Part shown: one piece after another, positions 8,065 through 19,115 of the stretch
Numbering within the stretch: position 1 is the stretch's first letter
Layout of the letters: the number at the start of each line of letters is the position of its first letter
Assembly (NCBI GenBank): GCA_001586965.3
Contig: LUCW03001763.1
Span: 1-23,473 of the forward strand
Direction: 5' to 3'
From: Sphaeroforma sirkka
Taxonomy: Eukaryota; Opisthokonta; Ichthyosporea; Ichthyophonida
DNA: 23,473 bases
Notes under the pieces: generated by a model
The model's input: the letters and a program-made list of their open reading frames with translations, nothing else
The model's database searches: none
What the model was told of the DNA's origin: nothing
Position numbers and translations under genes: made by a program

Positions 8065-8379
8065 TCGAGAGAGCATGTCAGGAAGATGGTTATGTATTCC
8101 TGGAATGTGTGTTATATTAAAAGCGAACTTGGCAATAATGTCATGCCAGCGGCTCACCAACTGTGAATCAGGGTTCATATCTTTTAAGTATGTTAAAGAC
8201 TTTTGATCACAGGCGACAGTAAAGTAACTTCCATAAAGGTAGTCTTTAAACTGTCTTAGCGCAGTAACTATAGCAAGGAGCTCTTGTTTAACGGTAGGGT
8301 AATTCCGTTGACTCTTATTATAACTCTTGCTAAAGAATTGTATGTAGCGCGGTTTACCATTTATCGTTTGGTAAAGCAC
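8065..8379 (-). pseudogene. RNase H region, left copy
   Basis: Contains IQFFSKSYNKSQRNYPTVKQ, ELLAIVTALRQFKDYLYG, FTVACDQKSLTYL and HIPGIHNHLPDMLSRL. The E-L-L-A-I-V box, the T-D-x-K-S-L-like box and the final P-D-x-L-S-R are the usual Ty3/gypsy RNase H signatures. It degrades the RNA strand of the hybrid during reverse transcription. Confidence 0.9.
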
Positions 8380-8411
8380 TCCACCTACCGCTCGATCTGA
8401 AGCGTCGGTTG

Positions 8412-9590
8412 CTACTTGAATGGGACACCATCCACAGGGTACTGCATGATGGGTGCGTCCATTACTTTACTTTTGACTAGTTTAAATGCATCATCACATT
8501 CTTTAGTCCAAAGCTTTCCCAAAGGTCCTTTGTGCAGCCGTAGGTGACTGAAAGGCTTTAAGTAATGAGAAAGATGCGGTACCGAATCCGAGAAGAAGTT
8601 AACAAACCCACACACAGAGTTCACATCTCTTCCAGTAATTGGTGTTGATAAATCCAACAGAAACTGTTTCTTGCCAGGATCAATTTCTACCCCTGCTGCA
8701 GATACTTTGTAGCCAAGTAAGTGTATAGTATCTTTAGCAAAAGAACACTTGTCTTCGTTAATCTTAAGTTTAGCATGATTAAGTCGCTTTAAGACTTCTT
8801 TAACGAGTTTAGCATGTTCATGTGCTGTCTTTGTAAAGATAACTATATCATCTAAATAGACTGATACGTTATACGACAGGTCCGCAAATAGTTCCATCAT
8901 AACTTGTTGGAAGAAAGAAGGTAACATGTGTAAGCCTTCAGGTGCACCTTTAAACTGGTACTTACCTTGCCAAGTAAAGGAAAAGTATTTCCTATGAGGC
9001 TCATATATCTGTAGTTGATGGAATGCAGCTTTTAAGTCTATCTTGGAAAAGATAGTCGCACCTCCATTTTGCGTAGTATCTCGCTTATCTTAGGTAAGGG
9101 AAAACTATGTTGCGGAATTAGTTTGTTGATTGGCGACAGGTCTAGTACTACTCTTTGTTTTACTAAACGTTCCATCAGATTTATATTGATCGACCGCTAA
9201 GAGAGCTAAGTTAACTGGGGTTGCATCATAATTGATTTCAATTAGACCCTGTTTTAACCAATCTTCGATTTGGGTTTTGACAACGTCTTTGTGTCTCCAA
9301 CTCACGTAGTTATGTGAAGGACACTTTAACTTAGAGAAGTCGACGTTTGTTAAGTCAAGTCTAACGTACCCATTAGAGAACTTAAACATACACCAGTCAG
9401 TTATTGCAATCTTCCTGTTTTGTATAATTAAGTCCATAATTATATCGGTGAAGTGCGGAATCATATCCTTTGCTTCACCTTCCGGAGGTTTAGGTATCTT
9501 TAACATATTATCATCTGACTGATCTTTATTCGGGTCCAGCCCATTAGGCAGACCAGTGAGTGTTATACCTAAACTGAGAAGATCAGTCAT
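8412..9590 (-). pseudogene. Reverse transcriptase region, left copy
   Basis: The N-terminal RT part has DWLKQGLIEINYDATPVNLAL and DGTFSKTK (about 9590-9105). The palm has VSVYLDDIVIFTKTAHEH, the Y-x-D-D catalytic box, then LKINEDKCSFAKDTIHLLGY and the thumb segment GRDVNSVCGFVNFF (8927-8412). These are standard motifs of Ty3/gypsy RTs, which copy element RNA into DNA inside cytoplasmic particles. Confidence 0.92.
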
Positions 9591-9930
9591 ACCTATAATT
9601 AAATCGTATTTTGAGACATGTCAGTAACGATTAGGTGAGTCTTCACTTCTCTTCTATCTGACAGCATTATGTGTGCATAGTCAATGGCTTGTTCGCAAGT
9701 AGTAACTTTGCCATTTCCCAAGATTAAATCAGTTGTTTCTGTTATGGACAGCCATATCTGTAGCGTAGGCTACTCGGCATGAGATAGCAGAGACTTCAGC
9801 CCCTGATCAAATAGTGCCATAACTTTTTTCTCCATTTACGAAAACTGTTTGAAAGATACGTTCATCTCCTTTGGTATAGATTTTATTGAACATTTTCTCA
9901 TAATCTTGCTCTAGTGCGCACATATGGTAC
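9560..9930 (-). pseudogene. Aspartic protease region, left copy
   Basis: Lies between zinc modules and RT. The same region in the right copy encodes VFVNGEKVMALFDPGAEVSA, the flap-and-active-site pattern of retroelement aspartic proteases, and ends in the family-typical KYDLIIGMTDLLSLGI stretch that leads into RT. These proteases cut Gag-Pol into mature parts. Confidence 0.65.
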
Positions 9931-9932
9931 TG

Positions 9933-10133
9933 TCAGTGCTTAACTTGGACGTCTGGTAAGTCCTTGCAATCCTCTTTGTGCCAACCGTTAGTACCCTTGC
10001 AAGTAGCACACTCTTTCATATAGTGTCCAAAATCTGGCTTGCCTGGTGCACACTTAACAGGGTCGTGTCTACCATTCCACTTGCCATTACGTTTTGTGAG
10101 GTTGTAACCACACTTCTTGCAAGGCGCTCTCAC
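9933..10133 (-). pseudogene. Gag nucleocapsid zinc modules, left copy
   Basis: A short segment of about 66 residues with two cysteine/histidine modules: C-x2-C-x14-H-x4-C (CKKCGYNLTKRNGKWNGRHD...) and C-x2-C-x6-H-x3-C (CATCKGTNGWHKEDC). Neither has the classical C-x2-C-x4-H-x4-C spacing of most retroelement nucleocapsids. It lies between Gag core and protease, where an RNA-binding knuckle is expected. Confidence 0.65.
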
Positions 10134-10140
10134 CTTCTTA

Positions 10141-11265
10141 TCACCTTCGGTTCGGTAGAAGTAGAGCCAGTACCTCCAGTAGTAGTGCGAGGTTTCTTAG
10201 TACTACGCGCAGTATTAGTCTCACTGCGTTTCGCTTAGTGGGCTGGGTGTAGCTCGTGGTACTAAGTACTCTAGTAGAGGAATTGGTATGCTTGTGTACT
10301 ATCTTCTCAAAGACAGACCAAGGCATAGATCGCAAATCACCATAGGCGATGATGTCATCATTGACTTTCTTAAAGAGGTTAGCTCCCAGAGTCTCCATCA
10401 TCTGACAAATTAATAAATATTCGCCAGTATAGGTACGACCACCCATCCGAGTATTCATATGTGTCATATGAGCTAGAGCACCTCGAATAGTGGTATCGTT
10501 CGCAAAGAACTTGCGAGACTCTAGAAGTTCACGGTCACGTGCATCTTCAAAAAAAGGTGTTAAGTATATTATCACGCAACTGGTGCCAGGGTAGGGCTTT
10601 CCAGTTGGGCTCATGAGCTTCAAGATAGTTCGCCATTCACCTGGCTCACAGAAATGAATAAAGGCATTCATCATCTGCTTATCCCTAAGGCTGGCAGACT
10701 CCTTAAGTTGGTCGAAGGCCTTCAGTGTCTCCACTGTACTCTCATTAGTAGAGAAATCGACCTCAGCCTGCGCGTTACCTAGCTGCTTTATAAAGCTTGG
10801 TTCTAAGTGTTCACGAGGCTCATGCTCAGTGCTACGGGCTGCTAGTGCCAAGATGGTGGTCTCTATTTCCTTTCTCTTGTTATCGATTAGATAGCGAATG
10901 TTATCCGCTTTCCCATCGTCAAGGTCAGAGTCATTCAATAGACGGTCCTCAAGGACTTGCATACCAGAGCGTAATAGCCTGAGACGAGTATGTCTGGTTC
11001 TCACTTCCTCATCCTCAGGATTAGAGCGGGAACTCTCTAACGAGGTACTGGTGTAGCGATTGCCAAAATCGTGATTACCAGGGTTAGTTGGCAAATGAGG
11101 GTCGATATTACGAGGATGGTAAGCCTCATCGAGTTCCATACGATCATATCCTCTGACAGGGTTAGGTTTGTCAAGAGGATGGTCGATGGTAGCATCAGAG
11201 CTATAGAGATTAAATTTTGAAATATTATCTCTCTCGCCAGTGGTAACTGGCTTAGTGGTAAACAT
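10141..11265 (-). pseudogene. Gag core (capsid-like), left copy
   Basis: The longest open stretch of the left copy, about 374 residues from an ATG at 11265. The first 100 residues are polar. Residues around 100-150 form a charged helix region (LRLLRSGMQVLEDRLLNDS). The middle has FIHFCEPGEWRTILKLM, DARDRELLESRKFFANDT and GEYLLICQMMETLGANLF, a run of amphipathic helices typical of Ty3/gypsy Gag capsid domains. The assignment rests on position and helix-rich character rather than on a single diagnostic motif. Confidence 0.7.
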
Positions 11266-11320
11266 ACTGGCTGGTAAACCAGTAGGTCTCGGGTTCGAAA
11301 CCCGGCCCGAATTTTTTTTT
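11236..11320 (+). ncRNA. tRNA-like Pol III unit, antisense inside left copy
   Basis: On the plus strand: A-box-like TGGCTTAGTGGT (11248-11259), an anticodon-arm-like hairpin (TACTGG...CCAGTA), a perfect B-box GGTTCGAAACC (11292-11302) inside a 5-bp T-stem with a 7-base TTCGAAA loop, then a run of nine T (11312-11320), the usual Pol III stop. The acceptor 5' strand does not pair with the 3' strand (CCCGAAT), and the anticodon loop has eight bases, so it is not a working tRNA. It resembles a tRNA-derived fossil or small Pol III gene carried in the element. Confidence 0.55.
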
Positions 11321-11419
11321 CTTTCTTCGGTATAGGAAGAATATCAGCCAAGTGGGACACGATAGAGGGGTCCACAACTGCCGCTGCCGCTAGCTCCTTC
11401 AAGAGCGCTTCAGTGCGGT

Positions 11420-11964
11420 TCAATTGGCGTCGAGATTGAGAGGATCCAGCCACCGTTGTCGAGTTATGGCGTCCTCAGCTTCGGCCCCAAGATTTGAGCT
11501 GAATGGAATGGTTTCTCCATCGATGGCGAAACCGAAATTTTCGGACAGGTCCAATACTTCCTTTTCACGCCGGATTTGTGCTGGAGTGTCCTTTAGATGT
11601 GGAGTTATAATGCCCCCGACATTCGTATCCACGAATTTTCCAGCCTTCGACGTTTATCCCCAATATTTGACGGCACGTGGTCAGGGGGCAAGCTGGGGTC
11701 CTGAGCTTCACTCCTAGGTGATACACGGACGCTGGCGAGCCCTTCCGCGGTAGTAGATACCCTCTTCTTCCAAGGCTTTAGGATCCGACGAGTCATCCTC
11801 AGAATAATCCTCTGTACCAACCTCAGAATTTGCTTCCCAACAGTATCCTCGGCAGGCTCAACTCCAGACAGGCTAGGTGTTTCCACAGGGACCTCAGGAA
11901 CCTCGGCAGGCTTAGCAGGCTTAGAGCAGCGGCTCCCCTTGCCTTTAGAAGTACCCTTAGCCAT
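11420..11964 (-). pseudogene. Gag precursor region, left copy
   Basis: Opens with MAKGTSKGKGSR at 11964, about 80 bases inside the LTR. It encodes a Lys-rich start, a Pro/Glu/Val-rich stretch (PAEVPEVPVETPSLSG) and a long acidic Ser/Asp/Glu segment. It looks disordered and matches no domain I know. It precedes the Gag core and may be its N-terminal part or a separate small ORF. The mirror-strand ORF at 11424-11717 is a shadow. Confidence 0.55.
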
Positions 11965-12043
11965 AGTATTTGCTGGATAGTAAATCGATGTCAGACAGTC
12001 TAGAAGCAGTACACTACTGTAACTACTAAATAACTGAAAAATA

Positions 12044-12634
12044 TGTAAAACTCGATGGAAATTACTAGGTTTCAAACTATATTAAACTAAAATACAATTT
12101 AGTCAGTTAGGATTTAGCAGTGGTAGTTTGTGTAAGAATGATCGGGACCGCCTCTTGTTAAGAGCCTAAATATCCTCGATCACACAGGGCGTACCTCTAG
12201 CTGTTCTTTATTGAATAATTTTCACTAGAAGTACTAAATGTTCATGACCACTTGCCTAATTTGTAAATAGACATAATAACGTAAGTCACGTTAATACATT
12301 AGCTGATATAAATAAAGTTCCATCTGAAGAAAAGTTAAAAAAAAAAAAGACTTATTGATTTTGAGATTGGCGGAGGACCAAAATCTATAAGTAGTAGTTC
12401 GGAGATTATAAAATTTAGTTTATAATATCCTACATCTACTAATGTCTCAAATAGGTCCAAGTAGATGAGTCATACCAAATACTCAGGCTATTGGAGCCAT
12501 CAAAGTGAATTTAGAACACTTTGGAAATATTGGAAAAAAGAGCTTGTACTAAATTATTTAAAATACAAATAAAACCAATGTATTATCTCAATTGATCTTG
12601 ATATTTTAGACTGACCGGAGGCCGTATTTCTACA
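12044..12634 (-). repeat. LTR B (shared middle LTR)
   Basis: 591 bp, same TG...CA ends as LTR A and C. It serves as the 5' LTR of the left copy and the 3' LTR of the right copy. Differences from A and C are a handful of substitutions and small length changes in homopolymer runs. Confidence 0.92.
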
Positions 12635-12719
12635 TAGCCCCCAGTAGCTTTTAGAACTACGAACGTACGTTAAGATACGATCTAGTTGGTAAAGCGAAAA
12701 CCAAAGTAAAAAACGGTTT

Positions 12720-13480
12720 CGGTCATGACTTATCGAGTAAGTATGTGCCTATATGTACGAGTTCAAGACTCATGTTGTACTCTATGTCGTTTAGTATTCT
12801 GTCCAGTAACCATTTCCGATGTAGGCGCCTTACGTTTATTATATTGGTAAGGTAATAGCCAAAGGCTGTTCTTCATCTAGTTAGTAGTAATGTTTGATCA
12901 ATTTTATCTTTGACTTGTAAGCAGATATTTCCGATGTTCCTAAAGTTTAGTCAATTTTCTGCACTGTTGGTAGAGATCAGAAAGAGCGAATAGGTGGAGG
13001 GAATTCAGATCCGTCAGGGTTTGTAGTCACCTGAGGAAACCCTTTTCGTTTATCTCGTGTGTTCTTATGTAAACGCTTATTCCATTTCTTATTAAAGATA
13101 CGAAGAAAGTCGCGAGATTCACGAAATGCATCGGAGGTTAGCCAAGCTACTGTCCCATCCATGAAACGGGTCTTGTAGTAAGTGTAACCGTCTTCGGATG
13201 TTTTGTCAATTATATCTTTGAAAGACTCCATAACTGGTACATCAGAATCAAAATGAGCGAGCGAATGAGAGTTCGGAGGTAGGGATACGGTGAGTTTAGA
13301 TTGGTTGCGCTAGTACCATCAATGTTATTCACGTAAATCACGCTCATCATGGTAGGAAATAACAAAGGTCCTATCGTCTTAGTGTTAGTTCGGTAACGTT
13401 GGCGTTTCGATTTATAATGTTAACGTAATCGCCGACTTGAACTGAACAATGTTCTTAGTGTTATTCCATCGGTCATACGC
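12720..13480 (-). pseudogene. Integrase C-terminus and chromodomain, right copy
   Basis: Equivalent of 5680-6489. The chromodomain part (DIIDKTSEDGYTYYKTRFMD) lies at about 13231-13070. This is the part of the right copy that differs most from the left copy. Confidence 0.7.
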
Positions 13481-14500
13481 TTTAAGTAGGACGCGATTCT
13501 TGTGCTCGAGTAAACAGGGGTAAACAACGTTCTGCATATGCTCGATCTTTGTAGCCACGGGGTAGCGTGTTTTCGGGCGCAGTTTTATCAAACGTTGCTT
13601 GTAATTCACTATAGCGGCCAAAGAAATAGTGAAACGGGAGTGTTCCAGTTTGAGGATTCATGCAGTTATTCATTTGAGTCTGAACCCATTTCAAAATGAT
13701 AAGGCCACATATCCTCAACGTCGTCTAGTGCGGTACGCAAGAGTTTCTTAAGTTCTCTATGACGTGTCTCATTTGCACCCTGCGTTTGAGGTTTGTAAGG
13801 AACACCACGCCTATGGGTCATGCCTGATACGAGTATAAGTGCCTCCATTACGTCGGTACAAAACTCACTACCGTTATCAGAACATAGTACTCGGGGAAAC
13901 CGAAGTCATTAAAGACGTGATAGCATAATTCTGCCACTGTTTGTGGACGTTTGTTCGGTATTGCATAAAGCAAGTTATAGCCCGAAGCCACACATAAGAA
14001 ATGACAGATATATACATCGCCAGTATGTTTGGATCGCGGAGTTTAACCAAATCGACTATGACTCGGCGCATCGGTTGGTCTTCTGTCACACTTTTTAGGG
14101 GTGCCCAACCGTATCGCTTGATCTGGTTCTTTTCACAATCAGTACAGCGTCGGTATACTTCACGTATGGTTTCTTTCAGCGCCGGGTGATCAAGCCCTGC
14201 ACGAATAGCCATTTTATAAGTATGCTCATATGCTCGATGCGTTAAATTATGTATAATTTTAACTCTACTTTCGAGCTCCTCTAAGTCAGTCAGATTCTGC
14301 GTAACGCTGGCTGGATGAACCATAGTCCTGTTGGAAAGGGCAACCTCAGTATCAGGAGGGGTAGAGTCCTGAGATACATAATTGACAACATTGGATTGTT
14401 GAAGTATCTTCTTCAGTTGTTTCTGCAACTCCTGGCTGTTCTTAAGCAGCGCTTTAAGTAGTTGAGTGAGCTTCAGGTTCTCTTAGAGTTTTGAGTCTTT
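13480..14500 (-). pseudogene. Integrase zinc head and core, right copy
   Basis: Equivalent of 6413-7457. Carries HNLTHRAYEH, CTDCEKNQIKRYGWAPL, and YKPQTQGANETRHRELKKLL. Confidence 0.85.
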
Positions 14501-14659
14501 GATCCATGGCCTTAGCTAGTTCCATGTTTTTTACGATCTAATGCCGTTTCAATCGGCATTACCTCGACTGCAATCTTGTTGGGTGCATGTGTTGTACGAG
14601 TCTTGAGCTTTTGTTCAAACTCTTTAGACTCCTCTAGTTTAGCTAAGAATTCGGTTGAG

Positions 14660-15060
14660 GGTTTCCACTTAGTGGTACCTGCAGGACCGATGCGACAAAC
14701 AATGGTGTGTTTCCAAGGCGTCTTCTTAATAGAATAGGATCCCTGATACAAGAACGTGTCGGTTTCACGGTCGACATAAATAGGTTCGTCTTGAATCATA
14801 TTAATTAAATCACGTATCCATGGGTCGGAGTTACGTAAGGGACAACACAGCGTAATGGTAGATTTAGTAATATTAACATAATTTAACAACTGTGCGATAA
14901 GTTGACAAGGTGGGTTAGCCCACGCATTATGCTTTGATAAGTCAAGCTGAAATGCATCACCTTTAGGATGAGTCAACGACCTATATTCAGAAACCTGTTT
15001 GTTATGTTCTGCGGCGAACATATCAACAGTAAATGGACCCCATCGTGATTGAGCGAGGTT
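14660..15060 (-). pseudogene. Dam-methylase-like domain, right copy
   Basis: Equivalent of 7615-7998. GDAFQLDLSKHNAWANPPC and LCCPLRNSDPWIRDLI are unchanged relative to the left copy. Confidence 0.6.
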
Positions 15061-15129
15061 AAACCATTTTTATTTAGCATCCAATCGGTTGCTAATAACT
15101 CTTTGACTGTTTTCTGGTAGTCGGGCACA

Positions 15130-15445
15130 AGTCGAGAGAGCATGTCAGGAAGATGGTTATGTATTCCTGGAATGTGTGTTATATTAAAAGCGAACTTGGC
15201 AATAATGTCATGCCAGCGGCTCACCAACTGTGAATCAGGGTTCATATCTTTTAAGTATGTTAAAGACTTTGATCACAGGCGACAGTAAAGTAACTTCCAT
15301 AAAGGTAGTCTTTAAACTGTCTTAGCGCAGTAACTATAGCAAGGAGCTCTTGTTTAACGGTAGGGTAATTCCGTTGACTCTTATTATAACTCTTGCTAAA
15401 GAATTGTATGTAGCGCGGTTTACCATTTATCGTTTGGTAAAGCAC
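15130..15445 (-). pseudogene. RNase H region, right copy
   Basis: Equivalent of 8065-8379 with YPTVKQELLAIVTALRQFKD and HIPGIHNHLPDMLSRL. Confidence 0.85.
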
Positions 15446-15624
15446 TCCACCTACCGCTCGATCTGAAGCGTCGGTTGCTACTTGAATGGGACACCATCCA
15501 CAGGGTACTGCATGATGGGTGCGTCCATTACTTTACTTTGACTAGTTTAAATGCATCATCACATTCTTTAGTCCAAAGCTTTCCCAAAGGTCCTTTGTGC
15601 AGCCGTAGGTGACTGAAAGGCTTT

Positions 15625-16640
15625 TTAAGTAATGAGAAAGATGCGGTACCGAACTGAGAAGAAGTTAACAAACCCACACACAGAGTTCACATCTCTTCCA
15701 GTAATTGGTGTTGATAAATCCAACAGAAACTGTTTCTTGCCAGGATCAATTTCTACCCCTGCTGCAGATACTTTGTAGCCAAGTAAGTGTATAGTATCTT
15801 TAGCAAAAGAACACTTGTCTTCGTTAATCTTAAGTTTAGCATGATTAAGTCGCTTTAAGACTTCTTTAACGAGTTTAGCATGTTCATGTGCTGTCTTTGT
15901 AAAGATAACTATATCATCTAAATAGACTGATACGTTATACGACAGGTCCGCAAATAGTTCCATCATAACTTGTTGGAAGAAAGAAGGTAACATGTGTAAG
16001 CCTTCAGGTGCACCTTTAAACTGGTACTTCTTACCTTGCCAAGTAAAGGAAAAGTATTTCCTATGAGGCTCATATATCTGTAGTTGATGGAATGCAGCTT
16101 TTAAGTCTATCTTGGAAAAGATAGTCGCACCTCCATTTTGCGTAGTATCTCGCTTATCTTAGGTAAGGGAAAACTATGTTGCGGAATTAGTTTGTTGATT
16201 GGCGACAGGTCTAGTACTACTCTTTTGTTTTACTAAACGTTCCATCAGATTTATATTGATCGACCGCTAAGAGAGCTAAGTTAACTGGGGTTGCATCATA
16301 ATTGATTTCAACTAGACCCTGTTTTAACCAATCTTCGATTTGGGTTTTGACAACGTCTTTGTGTCTCCAACTCACGTAGTTATGTGAAGGACACTTTAAC
16401 TTAGAGAAGTCGACGTTTGTTAAGTCAAGTCTAACGTACCCATTAGAGAACTTAAACATACACCAGTCAGTTATTGCAATCTTCCTGTTTTGTATAATTA
16501 AGTCCATAATTATATCGGTGAAGTGCGGAATCATATCCTTTGCTTCACCTTCCGGAGGTTTAGGTATCTTTAACATATTATCATCTGACTGATCTTTATT
16601 CGGGCCCAGCCCATTAGGCAGACCAGTGAGTGTTATACCT
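15625..16640 (-). pseudogene. Reverse transcriptase region, right copy
   Basis: Equivalent of 8412-9590: DWLKQGLVEINYDATPVNLA, VSVYLDDIVIFTKTAHEH and GRDVNSVCGFVNFF are present. Nearly identical to the left copy. Confidence 0.9.
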
Positions 16641-16991
16641 AAACTGAGAAGATCAGTCATACCTATAATTAAATCGTATTTCTGAGACATGTCAGTAACG
16701 ATTAGGTGAGTCTTCACTCTCTCTATCTGACAGCATTATGTGTGCATAGTCAATGGCTTGTTCGCAAGTAGTAACTTTGCCATTTCCCAAGATTAAATCA
16801 GTTGTTTCGTTATGGACAGCCATATCTGTAGCGTAGGCTACTCGGCATGAGATAGCAGAGACTTCAGCCCCTGGATCAAATAGTGCCATAACTTTTTCTC
16901 CATTTACGAAAACTGTTTGAAAGATACGTTCATCTCCTTTGGTATAGATTTTATTGAACATTTTCTCATAATCTTGCTCTAGTGCGCACAT
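16640..16991 (-). pseudogene. Aspartic protease region, right copy
   Basis: Best-preserved protease stretch of the two copies. It shows VFVNGEKVMALFDPGAEVSA followed by a helical stretch, then TDLILGNGKVTTCEQAIDYA and a segment that leads to the KYDLIIGMTDLLSLGI linker before RT. Confidence 0.7.
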
Positions 16992-17000
16992 ATGGTACTG

Positions 17001-17204
17001 TCAGTGCTTAACTTGGACGTCTGGTAAGTCCTTGCAATCCTCTTTGTGCCAACCGTTAGTACCCTTGCAAGTAGCACACTCTCTTTCATATAGTGTCCAA
17101 AATCTGGTTTTGCCTGGTGCACACTTAACAGGGTCGTGTCTACCATTCCACTTGCCATTACGTTTTGTGAGGTTGTAACCACACTTCTTGCAAGGCGCTC
17201 TCAC
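17001..17204 (-). pseudogene. Gag zinc modules, right copy
   Basis: Equivalent of 9933-10133, with the same two cysteine/histidine modules (CKKCGYNLTKRNGKW and CATCKGTNGWHKEDC). Confidence 0.6.
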
Positions 17205-17285
17205 CTTCTTATCACCTTCGGTTCGGTAGAAGTAGAGCCAGTACCTCCAGTAGTAGTGTGAGGTTTCTTAGTACTACGCGCAGTA

Positions 17286-18336
17286 TTAGTCTCTCACTGC
17301 GTTTCGCTTAGTGGGCTGGGTGTAGCTCGTGGTACTAAGTACTCTAGTAGAGGAATTGGTATGCTTGTGTACTATCTTCTCAAAGACAGACCAAGGCATA
17401 GATCGCAAATCACCATAGGCGATGATGTCATCATTGACTTTCTTAAAGAGGTTAGTCCCAGAGTCTCCATCATCTGACAAATTAATAAATATTCGCCAGT
17501 ATAGGTACGACCACCCATCCGAGTATTCATATGTGTCATATGAGCTAGAGCACCTCGAATAGTGGTATCGTTCGCAAAGAACTTGTGAGACTCTAGAAGT
17601 TCACGGTCACGTGCATCTTCAAAAAAAGGTGTTAAGTATATTATCACGCAACTGGTGCCAGGGTAGGGCTTTCCAGTTGGGCTCATGAGTTTTCAAGATA
17701 GTTCGCCATTCACCTGGCTCACAGAAATGAATAAAGGCATTCATCATCTGCTTATCCCTAAGGCTGGCAGACTCCTTAAGTTGGTCGAAGGCCTTCAGTG
17801 TCTCCACTGTACTCTCATTAGTAGAGAAATCGACCTCAGCCTGCGCGTTACCTAGCTGCTTTATAAAGCTTGGTTCTAAGTGTTCACGAGGCTCATGCTC
17901 AGTGCTACGGGCCGTTAGTGCCAAGATGGTGTCTATTTCCTTTCTCTTGTTATCGATTAGATAGCGAATGTTATCCGCTTTCCTATCGTCAAGGTCAGAG
18001 TCATTCAATAGACGGTCCTCAAGGACTTGCATACCAGAGCGTAATAGCCTGAGACGAGTATGTCTGGTTCTCACTTCCTCATCCTCAGGATTAGAGCGGG
18101 AACTCTCTAACGAGGTACACTGGTGTAGCGATTGCCAAAATCGTGATTACCAGGGTTAGTTGGCAAATGAGGGTCGATATTACGAGGATGGTAAGCCTCA
18201 TCGAGTTCCATACGATCATATCCTCTGACAGGGTTAGGTTTGTCAAGAGGATGGTCGATGGTAGCATCAGAGCTATAGAGATTAAATTTTGAAATATTAT
18301 TCTCTCGCCAGTGGTAACTGGCTTAGTGGTAAACAT
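17286..18336 (-). pseudogene. Gag core (capsid-like), right copy
   Basis: Equivalent of 10141-11265. Shares LRLLRSGMQVLEDRLLNDS, FIHFCEPGEWRTIL and DARDRELLESHKFF. More fragmented than the left copy. Confidence 0.65.
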
Positions 18337-18389
18337 ACTGGCTGGTAAACCAGTAGGTCTCGGGTTCGAAACCCGGCCCGAATTTTTTT
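18307..18389 (+). ncRNA. tRNA-like Pol III unit, antisense inside right copy
   Basis: Same unit as in the left copy: A-box at 18319-18330, B-box at 18363-18373, T-run at 18383-18389. Sequence through both boxes and all hairpins is identical to the left copy; only the T-run length differs. Confidence 0.55.
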
Positions 18390-19036
18390 CTTCTTCGGTA
18401 TAGGAAGAATATCAGCCAAGTGGGACACGATAGAGGGGTCCACAACTGCCGCTGCCGCTAGCTCCTTCAAGAGCGCTTCAGTGCGGTTCAATTGGCGTCG
18501 AGATTGAGAGGATCCAACCACTCGTTGTCGAGTTATGGCGTCCTCAGCTTCGGGCCCCAAGATTTGAGCTGAATGGAATGGCTTCTCCATCGATGGCGAA
18601 ACCGAAATTTTCGGACAGGTCCAATACTTCCTTTTCACGCCGGATTTGTGCTGGAGTGTCCTTTAGATGTGGAGTTATAATGCCCCGACATTCGTATCCA
18701 CGAATTTTCCAGCCTTTTCGACGTTTATCCCCAACATTTGACGGCACGTGGTCAGGGGCAAGCTGGGGTCCTGAGCTTCACTCCTAGGTGATACACGGAC
18801 GCTGGCGAGCCTTTCCGCGGTAGTAGATACCTCTTCTTCCAAGGCTTTAGGATCCGACGAGTCATCCTCAGAATAATCCTCTGTACCAACCTCAGAATTT
18901 GCTTCCCCAACAGTATCCTCGGCAGGCTCAACTCCAGACAGGCTAGGTGTTTCCACAGGGACCTCAGGAACCTCGGCAGGCTTAGCAGGCTTAGAGCTAG
19001 CGGCTCCCCTTGCCTTTAGAAGCACCCCTTAGCCAT
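18336..19036 (-). pseudogene. Gag precursor region, right copy
   Basis: Equivalent of 11420-11964 in the left copy: Lys-rich start at 19036, then PAEVPEVPVETPSLSG and an acidic Ser/Asp/Glu stretch with NSEVGTEDYSEDDSSDPKAL. Broken, nearly identical to the left copy. It includes the tRNA-like insert at its downstream end. Confidence 0.55.
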
Positions 19037-19115
19037 AGTATTTGCTGGATAGTAAATCGATGTCAGACAGTCTAGAAGCAGTACACTACTGTAACTACTA
19101 TATAACTGAAAAATA

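Larger units (their letters stand above)
5592..12043 (-). mobile_element. Left chromovirus copy, internal region (broken)
   Basis: About 6.45 kb between LTR A and LTR B. Coding runs right to left: leader of about 80 bases, Gag precursor region, tRNA-like insert, Gag core, zinc modules, protease, RT, RNase H, Dam-like domain, integrase, GPF module, chromodomain. Open stretches are longer than in the right copy, with roughly ten breaks by eye; some Gag/Pol frame changes may be the programmed shifts common in this family. Confidence 0.9.
12635..19115 (-). mobile_element. Right chromovirus copy, internal region (broken)
   Basis: About 6.48 kb between LTR B and LTR C, the same order of parts as the left copy and nearly identical to it. 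It is more fragmented, with around twice as many breaks by eye, thickest toward its 3' (left) end. Differences from the left copy are mostly small length changes rather than substitutions. Confidence 0.9.

Noticed and set aside
11236-11320. A working tRNA gene (possible Thr, anticodon GGT)
   Set aside because: The acceptor 5' strand does not pair with CCCGAAT, the D-stem has a mismatch, and the anticodon loop would have eight bases. Only tRNA-like arms, boxes and a T-run can be supported.
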